7,978 bases of DNA from an uncultured Propionibacteriaceae bacterium (GTDB lineage Bacteria; Actinomycetota; Actinomycetes; Propionibacteriales; Propionibacteriaceae): positions 1-7,978 of the forward strand of contig CAMQXE010000051.1 in assembly GCA_947038745.1 (NCBI GenBank), written 5' to 3'. Position 1 is the first letter of the stretch; each line of letters begins with the position of its first letter. The position numbers and the translations under genes are program-made. A model generated the notes under the pieces. The model searched no databases. It saw nothing but the letters and a program-made list of their open reading frames with translations, and was not told where the DNA came from. Shown here one piece after another: positions 1 through 5,707 of this stretch.

Positions 1-417
1 ATATTATGCGGCACCACCGTGGCTGGTCTGACATCGTGGATAAATGTCGCGCAAGCGGCCGGAGTGTTGGTCGGGTATCTTGTCATTGCTCGGCTGGCAA
101 CGATATTGCAAAATCGACGTTTTGATTCTCGGCTGCGGCGTTTAGAACTTGCTGACGAGGAGCCCACAGTGTGCTTCACTTTGGCTGCAAACGCCCATGA
201 GCGTGACGTCGAACTCTCTGCTCCGATTGTTTTCACCGGTTCTTTGTGGGACCCGGTTCCTGTGACTGCGCCGACCTATGTCCAGCAGCCATTGGCGCCC
301 CGTACTGTGCGGACCATTGATCTTTCAGCGCCTGAAACTAATCCCCGACGTGATCCGGTAGCTATCCCCGAAGAAGTAGCAGAATCTATCGAATTGCCCT
401 TTGCGGTTGGTGAATGA
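1..417 (+). CDS. Small membrane-anchored hypothetical protein, 5' end uncertain
   Basis: I do not recognise this protein. The frame is open from the first base of the window, so the gene may begin to the left. The only start in view is GTG at 19, and it has no Shine-Dalgarno sequence in front, which makes a 5'-truncated gene at least as likely. From the GTG it is 132 residues. A hydrophobic stretch at about residues 8-30 (through VLVGYLVIARLATIL) looks like one membrane segment. It is followed by an Arg-rich patch (QNRRFDSRLRRLE), which by the positive-inside rule would place the rest in the cytoplasm. The remaining hundred or so residues are soluble, rich in Pro, Val and acidic residues, with no motif I know. 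The stop at 415-417 lies just before the tRNA gene, and the tRNA promoter overlaps the last codons. It is probably a real gene, but its function is unknown. Confidence 0.6.
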   Translation: MLCGTTVAGLTSWINVAQAAGVLVGYLVIARLATILQNRRFDSRLRRLELADEEPTVCFTLAANAHERDVELSAPIVFTGSLWDPVPVTAPTYVQQPLAPRTVRTIDLSAPETNPRRDPVAIPEEVAESIELPFAVGE

Positions 418-436
418 GGTAGCTATTCGGTATAGT
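407..436 (+). promoter_or_regulatory. Candidate promoter of the tRNA-Ala gene
   Basis: TTGGTG at 407-412 and TATAGT at 431-436 are separated by 18 bases. The -10 box matches the consensus at five of six positions; the -35 box matches only at TTG. The -10 ends 17 bases before the tRNA, so transcription would begin about 10 bases upstream of the mature 5' end, as is usual for a single tRNA gene. It overlaps the end of the preceding coding frame. This was found by eye and is not proven. Confidence 0.5.
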
Positions 437-453
437 CTGATGAGCAAGTTCTT

Positions 454-529
454 GGGGCTATGGCGCAGTTGGTAGCGCGTCTCGTTCGCAATGAGAAGGC
501 CAGGGGTTCGAATCCCCTTAGCTCCACCA
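454..529 (+). tRNA. tRNA-Ala, anticodon CGC
   Basis: The cloverleaf folds completely. The acceptor stem is GGGGCTA with TAGCTCC, and it contains the G3-U70 wobble pair that marks alanine tRNAs. The D stem is GCGC/GCGC around AGTTGGTA. The anticodon stem TCTCG/TGAGA holds the loop TTCGCAA with anticodon CGC at its centre, reading the alanine codon GCG. The variable loop is AGGCC. The T arm is AGGGG-TTCGAAT-CCCCT. The discriminator base is A, and the CCA end is encoded in the DNA at 527-529. A short protein frame that can be read through this region is a shadow of the tRNA. No second copy of the tRNA 3' end, which would mark an integrated element, is visible elsewhere in the window. Confidence 0.97.
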
Positions 530-538
530 GTATTAATA

Positions 539-569
539 AAGGCTCGAACTTGGTAAGAGTTCGGGCCTT
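539..569. terminator. Hairpin terminator shared by tRNA-Ala (+) and the hydrolase pseudogene (-)
   Basis: AAGGCTCGAAC (539-549) pairs over all 11 positions, with one T-G wobble, with GTTCGGGCCTT (559-569) around a 9-base loop. It begins ten bases after the tRNA. On the plus strand it is followed by TTATTGGTG, a weak T-tract. On the minus strand it is followed by TTTATTAATA, a better one, so it probably works in both directions. The TAA that ends the restored hydrolase frame (568-570) overlaps the outer end of the stem. Confidence 0.8.
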
Positions 570-1312
570 ATTGGTGTCTTATGGGAACTGTCGTGTGCAG
601 TCGTTGCGCGACAACCAAGGGAAATCCCATGTCCTGACGTGCGTGAAGGATCAGTACTGGTCGACCAAGAGCGGTCAGCACGGCCTCGGGATCCGCCGGA
701 CGGTGGGCGTGGAGTAGACCTTGCTCGAACGGTGCCAGCCAGTCCCCGCTGAATGTTATCCCTTGTAGGAACTCGCGGTACTCGTCGAGGCGATCGAGGT
801 TCCAGATCGCTTGCGGTGCGTCGTTGTGAGCCCAGGCAATCGTGCGCTGCAGATCGTCGCCGGTCTCGGCCATCACAGGCGGCAGGGCACGACGTCGCTG
901 ATACTCGGGCCATGCATCTAGGGCGCCATCGAAGTCGACGTAGGGTGGTGGAGGCCAGCACAAGCCGCCGCACCAGGTCGGGGTACTTCTCCACCAGAAG
1001 TTGTGCCCACTGCCCACCGGTAGAGAACCCCAGCAGGTCCACCTGCTCGAAGCCCATCACATCGATCAGATCGATCATGTCCTGCACCGCCAGCTCGGGC
1101 TGGTACTGCGTCAGCGGCAGGTCACGGGAACTGTGACCGCAGCCACGCAGGTCCGGTGCAATCACGTGCCGGTGTTCGCCGACCAACCGGAGTCCTGGAT
1201 TCAGGTAGTGATGGCTCCAGCTAGGACCCCCATGGATCACGACCAGAGGAACAGTTATCAACTGCTCGCCGAACTGTTCGACGGCCAGCGTAATGCCGGA
1301 TGGCAATGTCAC
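568..1312 (-). pseudogene. Alpha/beta hydrolase (prolyl aminopeptidase-like), frameshifted and C-terminally truncated
   Basis: This is a serine alpha/beta hydrolase related to proline iminopeptidases and haloperoxidase-like esterases. It starts at GTG 1312-1310 with AAGGA four bases upstream. Residues 27-30 are the oxyanion HGGP. DLRGCG follows at 54-59, and the nucleophile elbow GFSTG at 95-99 puts the catalytic Ser at 97. After LVLASTT (about residue 123) the frame fails: the continuation, beginning YVDFDGALDAWPEY, lies one base further along, which fits one extra C in the CCC complementary to 943-945. The restored protein has about 247 residues and reaches the likely acid Asp in HARQDMGFP (about 227). 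It then stops at IRHQ, inside the tRNA terminator stem. The family normally has some 30 more residues carrying the catalytic His, and these are absent. The region reads as more GC-rich than its neighbours. The protein is very probably inactive. A sequencing error could explain the frameshift but not the missing end. Confidence 0.85.
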
Positions 1313-1498
1313 ATAGTCCTTGTGTCCAACGTAGCATCGCGCTGGACGTCTCTTTTGTGATCCTTCCTGCAGTGATTACTGTTGGCTCTAGCCATCATTA
1401 ATGCGAAGATCGTGACCGGGCTGATAAAGCGGAAACTGCGTTGTTCCAAGTTCTGAGGTAGAGCAACTGGTTCGGGGGTAGATATCGCATATCGGCTA

Positions 1499-2905
1499 TT
1501 GTCAGAGGTCAATAGCGAGTTCATGAGTGTGGGTTTAGTGAGATTTAGCCCAGACGGAATCATTATTGGGCAAGATTGGTCTGGTATGAGAACTCCTAAA
1601 GCAATGGCACGCAATTGCGTTGTGCGCGGCTCTGTAGCAACGCGAGATCCCATTGTGGTGGTATCGGGCTTGCCCTATGTCATCCGGCTGCTGCTCGTTG
1701 TGGTGCTTGGTGGGATTGCTGCGGGGCTTGTCGGCGCGCTAATGGCCGTTGCTTTGGTTGCGGTGCAAGGGCTCGCTTTTGGTGTGAGCTCACCCCATCT
1801 CCTTGACCAGATTCGCCACGCTGCTCTATGGCGGCGGTTCGCAGGCCCTAGCGCTATCGTGCTGATCGCAGGGCTGGGGTGGTACTGGTTCCGCCGTAGT
1901 GGAGCTACGCCAGGGGTCGATAAAGCGGCATACCAGCCAGGTACTATGCACATCCGTCGCTCATTTTTCGACGCATTCTTACAGATCGCCGTAGTAGGTT
2001 CAGGTGCCAGCATTGGCCGCGAAGGGGCGCCTCGTCAGGCTGCTGGCGCGTTGCTAGATCGGCTGGCCTGCTGGTGTGGTCTGCGTAGCGATGATGCGGG
2101 ATTACTTATCGCTGCCGGAGCCGGAGCTGGCCTGGCTGCGGTATATAACACTCCACTAGCAGGTGTGGCTTTTGCCCTCGAAATTATCTGGGTTCGTTGT
2201 ACTTGGCGAGATCTCGCGCTCACATTGCCAGTGAGCGCTATCGCGACGATAGTGGCCTGGCTGGTCACGAAGAATCGGCCCACATATAGCTATCCGCAGC
2301 TTGTTTTTTCGTGGTGGTTCCTCGCCGTAGCAGGGGTCTTAATACTTGCTGGCGCCATACTGGGATGGGCATTCCGGGCGCTCATGGAAGTCTGCGCGCG
2401 TCGGCAGATCTGGGACTCAATCTGGGTGATCCCTGGTGTTGTGTTCGCTGCTTTGCTGGTGCTGATCGTTGGATTGTGGCGTCCAGAAATTGCAGGCAAT
2501 GGTAAAGATTTAGTACAAATCGCCTTTGAGGCTTCGGCTCCCGTCGCAGTATGGGCGCTACTCTTATTCGCCAAACCGCTAGCTACAGCCTTGTGCCTAC
2601 GATGTGGCATGGCTGGTGGATTATTGACTCCAGCCCTTGCTACGGGGGCTGCATTGGGGGCGCTCGTTGCCATTGGCAGTGGAGCTATTGGGGTTGCAAT
2701 CCCTGTTCCGCTGGCGGCTTTGCTTGGTGCCTCAGCGGTCCTTGCAATTGGCCAGAATGCCCCGATATTCGCCATGCTCTTTGCATTGGAACTCACCCAT
2801 GCTCCGCTATGGATGATGCCGTTGTTGATCCTTACAACAGCAGGGGCTTGGGCCTTGTCTGGCTATCTTTCAGGCAAGCCTCGACGATCCAGACCATCGT
2901 CTTAG
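1499..2905 (+). CDS. CLC-family chloride channel or anion/proton antiporter
   Basis: This is an integral membrane protein of the voltage-gated chloride channel (CLC) family, moving chloride or another small anion across the plasma membrane. Numbering is from the outermost start, TTG 1499. GSGASIGREGAPRQ at 167-180 holds the gating Glu (E175). GAGAGLAAVYNTPLAG at 207-222 is the highly conserved helix that follows. GMAGGLLTP at 370-378 is the third pore motif, with Leu where many CLCs have Phe. The first motif (GSGIP in E. coli ClcA) is only loosely present as SGATPG near 134-139. FALEII at 225-230 aligns with FIIEEM of ClcA, so the internal proton Glu (E203) appears to be Ile. There are no C-terminal CBS domains. 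Membrane helices begin only near residue 60. No start has a good ribosome site, so 1499 is the outer limit; ATG 1523, 1586 and 1604 and GTG 1655 are all possible. It is a single-gene unit, convergent with the uracil permease. Confidence 0.9.
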   Translation: MSEVNSEFMSVGLVRFSPDGIIIGQDWSGMRTPKAMARNCVVRGSVATRDPIVVVSGLPYVIRLLLVVVLGGIAAGLVGALMAVALVAVQGLAFGVSSPHLLDQIRHAALWRRFAGPSAIVLIAGLGWYWFRRSGATPGVDKAAYQPGTMHIRRSFFDAFLQIAVVGSGASIGREGAPRQAAGALLDRLACWCGLRSDDAGLLIAAGAGAGLAAVYNTPLAGVAFALEIIWVRCTWRDLALTLPVSAIATIVAWLVTKNRPTYSYPQLVFSWWFLAVAGVLILAGAILGWAFRALMEVCARRQIWDSIWVIPGVVFAALLVLIVGLWRPEIAGNGKDLVQIAFEASAPVAVWALLLFAKPLATALCLRCGMAGGLLTPALATGAALGALVAIGSGAIGVAIPVPLAALLGASAVLAIGQNAPIFAMLFALELTHAPLWMMPLLILTTAGAWALSGYLSGKPRRSRPSS

Positions 2906-2929
2906 AGTAGATATTCATCTCGAGCCAGA

Positions 2930-2947
2930 AAACCTCACACAAGGTTT
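2930..2947 (+). terminator. Weak hairpin downstream of the CLC gene
   Basis: AAACCT (2930-2935) and AGGTTT (2942-2947) form a 6-bp stem with a 6-base loop, 25 bases after the CLC stop codon. A short palindrome, ACAAA-G-TTTGT, follows at 2949-2959. There is no proper T-tract. It may help end CLC transcription, but the much stronger hairpin at 3001-3035 is a better block in either direction. Confidence 0.3.
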
Positions 2948-3000
2948 AACAAAGTTTGTCGTCAGAGCTGTATGCAATAGAGGGAGTTTGCACTGACAAA

Positions 3001-3035
3001 ATGGCCGGCGGTAGCGCTTTGCTACCGCCGGCTAT
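3001..3035 (-). terminator. Strong terminator of the uracil permease gene
   Basis: GCCGGCGGTAGC (3004-3015) pairs perfectly over 12 bases with GCTACCGCCGGC (3021-3032) around a 5-base loop, and three further pairs (one of them G-T) extend the foot of the stem. Read on the minus strand it ends in ATTTTGTC, a usable T-tract, and begins 13 bases after the permease stop codon. On the plus strand the stem is followed by TATGAAACC, so termination of CLC transcripts there would rest on the stem alone. Confidence 0.85.
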
Positions 3036-3048
3036 GAAACCAGTGTGT

Positions 3049-4470
3049 TTAGATCTGGGTATTGTCTGGATCGGTATAGATACCTGGCATATCGACGATC
3101 ATCGTGGTGCCACCAGCAGCGTCGCGCAGTTCCTTTGGTGCCAAGACGCGAGCCAAATGATAGGCAGCAACGACGACGATGGTACCCAGCGCAATACCAG
3201 ACAAGGTGAATGTTGGTGAGATCTGGAGCTTTACATCGCCGATACCGATGATGATGCCGGCGGCAACCGGAACTAGGTTGATGGGGTTGCCGAAATCGAC
3301 CTGATTCTCTTTCCAGATCTTGGCACCCAGCAGACCGATCATGCCGTAGAGCACGACACAGATACCGCCCAAAACACCTGATGGGGTAGCGGAGATAAGC
3401 GCTCCAAACTTAGGCGAGAAGCCAAAGAGGATGGCAAAGCAAGCAGCAGCGACATAGGCCGCAGAGGAGTACACCCGAGTTGCTGCCATGACGCCGATAT
3501 TTTCGGCATATGTGGTTGTTGGTCCAGCGCCTAGCAGAGTGGAGAGCATGGAGGTCAGGCCATCTGCGCCGATAGCTTTGCCCATTTCAGCATCAAGGTT
3601 TGCACCTGTCATCTCGGCTACAGCCTTAACATGCCCGGTATTTTCGGCAATTAGTGCAATCACAACAGGTAAAGCGATCAGCGCGAAAGCTGCAGAAAAA
3701 TGCGGCGTATGGAAGCCTACGACGTTTGTCGATGCACCGAATTGCCAGGTTTCGAGGTTCGTCATGGGGGGCAGGCCAAACCAATCGGCACGAGCAACAT
3801 TGGTCCAGTCCACGCGCTTGTATGTCGTACCATTCGTCGTGATCGGGCCGAAGATGAGGTCAAAAATCCAGCTCAGCACGTAGCCAAAAAGTAGTGCAAG
3901 GAAAATTGCGATCCGCCCAGGGAATCCCTTGAAACCAACAGACATCACGATGACAGCAAGCATGGTGAGCAAGGCAATCCATTGATCTTTGGGCCAGTAC
4001 ACATTGGCGACGACTGGCGCCAAGTTGAAGCCAATCAACATGACAACGGCGCCAGTTACCACCGGAGGCAAAGTGCGGTGAATTACCCCAGCACCTAGGA
4101 AGTGGATGATGACACCCACGACGAAGAGTGTTAGGCCGACCCACAACATGGCACCGGAAACGTCTGAAGGCTTACCACCCATGGAATAGATCGTTGTGGC
4201 AACGCCCACGAAGGAGGCAGAGGAACCCAAATAGCTTGGTACTCGGCCGCGCACGACTAGGAGAAAAATAAGTGTGGCAACACCCGACATCATGACGGCT
4301 AGCTGCGGATTGAGCCCCATGAGCAAGGGGAATACGAAGGTTGCTCCAAACATCGCCACAACATGTTGGGCCCCAAGCCCAGCAGTGCGGGCCCAGCTAA
4401 GCCGTTCGTCGGGTGCGACGACATCTCCGAGGGCAAGTTTTCCGTCACCGTGTAGTTTCCAAAGCGCCAT
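3049..4470 (-). CDS. uraA: Uracil permease, NCS2/NAT family
   Basis: This is a 473-residue nucleobase:proton symporter of the plasma membrane, most like UraA/PyrP uracil permeases, which import uracil for pyrimidine salvage. The start is ATG 4470-4468, with GGAAGGG seven bases upstream. The frame stays open for 53 more codons, but they lack a ribosome site and look non-coding. QHVVAMFGATFVFP at 35-48 is the conserved first helix. AENTGH at 275-280 carries a Glu (E276) matching the substrate-binding Glu of helix 8. ENIGVMAATR at 323-332 fits the NAT signature [QEP]-N-x-G-x4-T-[RKG] exactly, with E323 as the second binding Glu. Many hydrophobic segments fill the rest, consistent with the family's 14 helices, and the length is close to usual. 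No pyrimidine biosynthesis gene is adjacent. Other NCS2 substrates such as xanthine cannot be excluded, but the ENIG form of the signature favours uracil. Confidence 0.93.
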   Translation of the reverse strand: MALWKLHGDGKLALGDVVAPDERLSWARTAGLGAQHVVAMFGATFVFPLLMGLNPQLAVMMSGVATLIFLLVVRGRVPSYLGSSASFVGVATTIYSMGGKPSDVSGAMLWVGLTLFVVGVIIHFLGAGVIHRTLPPVVTGAVVMLIGFNLAPVVANVYWPKDQWIALLTMLAVIVMSVGFKGFPGRIAIFLALLFGYVLSWIFDLIFGPITTNGTTYKRVDWTNVARADWFGLPPMTNLETWQFGASTNVVGFHTPHFSAAFALIALPVVIALIAENTGHVKAVAEMTGANLDAEMGKAIGADGLTSMLSTLLGAGPTTTYAENIGVMAATRVYSSAAYVAAACFAILFGFSPKFGALISATPSGVLGGICVVLYGMIGLLGAKIWKENQVDFGNPINLVPVAAGIIIGIGDVKLQISPTFTLSGIALGTIVVVAAYHLARVLAPKELRDAAGGTTMIVDMPGIYTDPDNTQI

Positions 4471-4477
4471 GAGTAAT

Positions 4478-4484
4478 CCCTTCC
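4478..4484 (-). promoter_or_regulatory. Ribosome binding site of the uracil permease
   Basis: GGAAGGG on the minus strand lies seven bases before the ATG at 4470. It decides between this start and the longer frame reaching back to 4629, which has no such site. Confidence 0.8.
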
Positions 4485-4488
4485 ACGA

Positions 4489-4523
4489 GAATCTTAAAGA
4501 ATCACTGCCACTTCTCCCGAATC
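4489..4523 (-). repeat. Three phased GAATC repeats at the uracil permease promoter region
   Basis: GAATC (GATTC on the transcribed minus strand) occurs at 4489-4493, 4499-4503 and 4519-4523, so the starts are spaced exactly 10 and 20 bases, one and two turns of the helix. The group lies 19-53 bases upstream of the permease ATG. A possible minus-strand -10 box TAAGAT occupies 4491-4496, and a poor -35 (TCGGGA) sits 18 bases further upstream. The repeats could be an operator on one face of the DNA. Five-base repeats can arise by chance, so this is only a suggestion. I see no PyrR-type RNA motif in the leader. Confidence 0.3.
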
Positions 4524-4566
4524 CGCAACGATTTGTGAGGAATGCCACCGATATTGACCCCCATAT

Positions 4567-4595
4567 TTGGGCAATTTCGTGTTGTAGCGTATGTT
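4567..4595 (+). promoter_or_regulatory. Candidate promoter of the peptide transporter operon
   Basis: TTGGGC (4567-4572) and TATGTT (4590-4595) are separated by 17 bases, the preferred spacing. They match the sigma-70-type consensus at three and four of six positions. The -10 ends 62 bases before the leader ORF start, which would give an mRNA leader of about 55 bases. It is divergent from the uracil permease. The call is by eye and of modest strength. Confidence 0.35.
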
Positions 4596-4601
4596 TTCCA
4601 C

Positions 4602-4625
4602 ATTGGACACCCAATCGGGAGTCCA
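4602..4625 (+). repeat. Two overlapping small hairpins in the operon leader
   Basis: ATTGG (4602-4606) can pair with CCAAT (4611-4615) over a 4-base loop. TGGAC (4604-4608) can instead pair with GTCCA (4621-4625) over a 12-base loop. The two folds share bases and exclude each other. They lie between the candidate promoter and the leader ORF. Each stem is only five pairs, so the RNA structure may be marginal; a dyad bound by a repressor is another reading. Confidence 0.25.
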
Positions 4626-4657
4626 GCACCCTTATCCGTATACAAGAGGATGTCCCT

Positions 4658-4717
4658 ATGGATTCTCCACGTGAGACGCAGATCGCTGCGTCGTGGAAGT
4701 GGAGTGGTGCGGCGTGA
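4658..4717 (+). CDS. 19-residue leader ORF overlapping the permease start
   Basis: The ORF encodes MDSPRETQIAASWKWSGAA. Its ATG has an excellent ribosome site, AAGAGGA, at 4644-4650, seven bases upstream, which is better than that of the permease that follows. Its stop TGA (4715-4717) overlaps the permease GTG (4714-4716) in the arrangement GTGA, so ribosomes ending here could restart on the permease. The two Trp codons (TGG AAG TGG, 4694-4702) lie on top of the permease ribosome site (GGAG, 4701-4704). The peptide is hydrophilic and has no signal or membrane segment. It could be a leader peptide that couples or controls translation, a tiny structural protein, or a remnant of a lost upstream gene. 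I know no family for it. The frame extends upstream to 4274, but only as the antisense of the uracil permease. Confidence 0.5.
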   Translation: MDSPRETQIAASWKWSGAA

Positions 4718-5706
4718 TTAAGTACATTCTCAAGAAGCTCTTGAACTGGCTAATCATGATCGTCCTAGCCACGAACCTCACTTACTTCCTTGCTTGGGCT
4801 TATATGAAGCCCCGCACAAATCTAGAACTGCGTGCTGAAGGCGGTAAGCCGCTTCCGCCAGCCCAGATCGATCGTCTTCTGGATCGTTACAACCTCAATG
4901 ACAAGGTTCCGATCTTTGAACGTTGGCTAGTATGGGCGAAGGGCATCGTTCTGCATTGGGACTGGAGCCAAAGCCTTGACGGCGAAGCGGTTCGGCATCA
5001 GATTGCCTTCCGCGTCTGGGTCTCATTGAACTTGGTTTTGTTAGCAACCGTGCTCTCAACCATCATTGGCATTGCTTTGGGCGTTTTCACTGCCTCGCGG
5101 CAGTACAAGTTTGGTGACCGATTCTTCCAGTTCGCGGGCATCATTACGATGAACATCCCGACACCGGTTGCGGCATTGCTTGTTGTTACTGCAGCAATCG
5201 CTATCAACGGTGCGGTTGGTAGTAACATCTTCTTCGTTACGGGATCGTCATCTCCGGAAGTTACAGGGTTCTTGCCCTCTTTGAAGGATCGATTCCAGCA
5301 CGTGATCCTGCCTACCTTGTCGATGCTGATCGTGAGTATTTCTGGTACTCATTTCACTCAGCGTTCACTCTTGTTGGATAACATCTCCGCTGACTATGTG
5401 CGTACGGCCCGAGCCAAGGGCTTGCAGAAGGCTCAAGCCGTTCGCAAGCACGCACTACGGACCTCCATCATTCCCGTCGCAACTGGTGTCGCGTTTGCGA
5501 TTCCGGGCATGTTCACTGGTGCATTGATGTCAGAAAAGATCTATGCCTGGAACGGCATGGGCGCTTACTTTATGGACAGCATTGCCAAGAACAATGTCCA
5601 TGGCGTCGTTGCAGTGAGTGCGTTCGGTGCGGTCATGACTGCTATCGGCGCGATCCTGGCTGACCTTGTTGTTGTGTGGCTTGACCCCCGAGTGCGAGTG
5701 AGCTGA
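4714..5706 (+). CDS. Peptide ABC transporter permease, DppB/OppB family
   Basis: This is one of two channel-forming subunits of a peptide-type ABC importer in the plasma membrane (330 residues, normal for the family). I chose GTG 4714 because GGAG lies nine bases upstream and the protein then starts MIKYILKKLLNW, the family's usual basic N-terminus running into the first helix (about 10-30). A start at GTG 4693 would add seven untypical residues without a ribosome site. A periplasm-type loop follows (about 31-100), including the LDRYNLND and QSLDG region typical of DppB. A set of hydrophobic helices then runs to the end. The EAA loop that docks on the ATPase is at about 228-254 (YVRTARAKGLQKAQAVRKHALR). 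C-terminal LDPRVRV is also typical. The gene is first of the three transporter genes and one base from the next. The substrate is not shown by the sequence: oligopeptide or dipeptide is most likely, and nickel is possible. Confidence 0.92.
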   Translation: MIKYILKKLLNWLIMIVLATNLTYFLAWAYMKPRTNLELRAEGGKPLPPAQIDRLLDRYNLNDKVPIFERWLVWAKGIVLHWDWSQSLDGEAVRHQIAFRVWVSLNLVLLATVLSTIIGIALGVFTASRQYKFGDRFFQFAGIITMNIPTPVAALLVVTAAIAINGAVGSNIFFVTGSSSPEVTGFLPSLKDRFQHVILPTLSMLIVSISGTHFTQRSLLLDNISADYVRTARAKGLQKAQAVRKHALRTSIIPVATGVAFAIPGMFTGALMSEKIYAWNGMGAYFMDSIAKNNVHGVVAVSAFGAVMTAIGAILADLVVVWLDPRVRVS

Positions 5707-5707
5707 T

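Noticed and set aside
454..529. tRNA-Ala as the attachment site of an integrated element within the window
   Set aside because: No integrase gene and no second copy of the tRNA 3' end was seen in the window; an element extending outside cannot be judged.
460..717. An 85-residue plus-strand frame starting inside the tRNA
   Set aside because: It is read through the tRNA and terminator and then antisense to the hydrolase; the protein has no recognisable character and its start lies in the tRNA acceptor stem.
1454..1480. Stretch GAGGTAGAGCAACTGGTTC resembling the D arm and anticodon-stem part of a tRNA
   Set aside because: No matching anticodon 3' strand, T arm or acceptor stem follows, so it is not a tRNA; the likeness is short enough to be chance.
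1374..1498. Possible fluoride riboswitch before the CLC gene
   Set aside because: I looked for the conserved crcB-motif core and pseudoknot sequence and did not see them.
1309..1653. A 114-residue minus-strand frame between the hydrolase and the CLC gene
   Set aside because: No homology that I recognise and no ribosome site seen. It overlaps the start of the CLC frame on the other strand and runs into the hydrolase start. It cannot be fully excluded because the CLC start is uncertain.
4471..4629. 53-residue N-terminal extension of the uracil permease
   Set aside because: It has no ribosome site, is Cys/Arg/Ser-mixed and unlike NCS2 N-termini, while the ATG at 4470 has a strong site at correct spacing.
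4274..4657. Upstream extension of the leader ORF frame to a 147-residue protein
   Set aside because: Most of it is antisense to the well-supported uracil permease, and only the ATG at 4658 has a good ribosome site.
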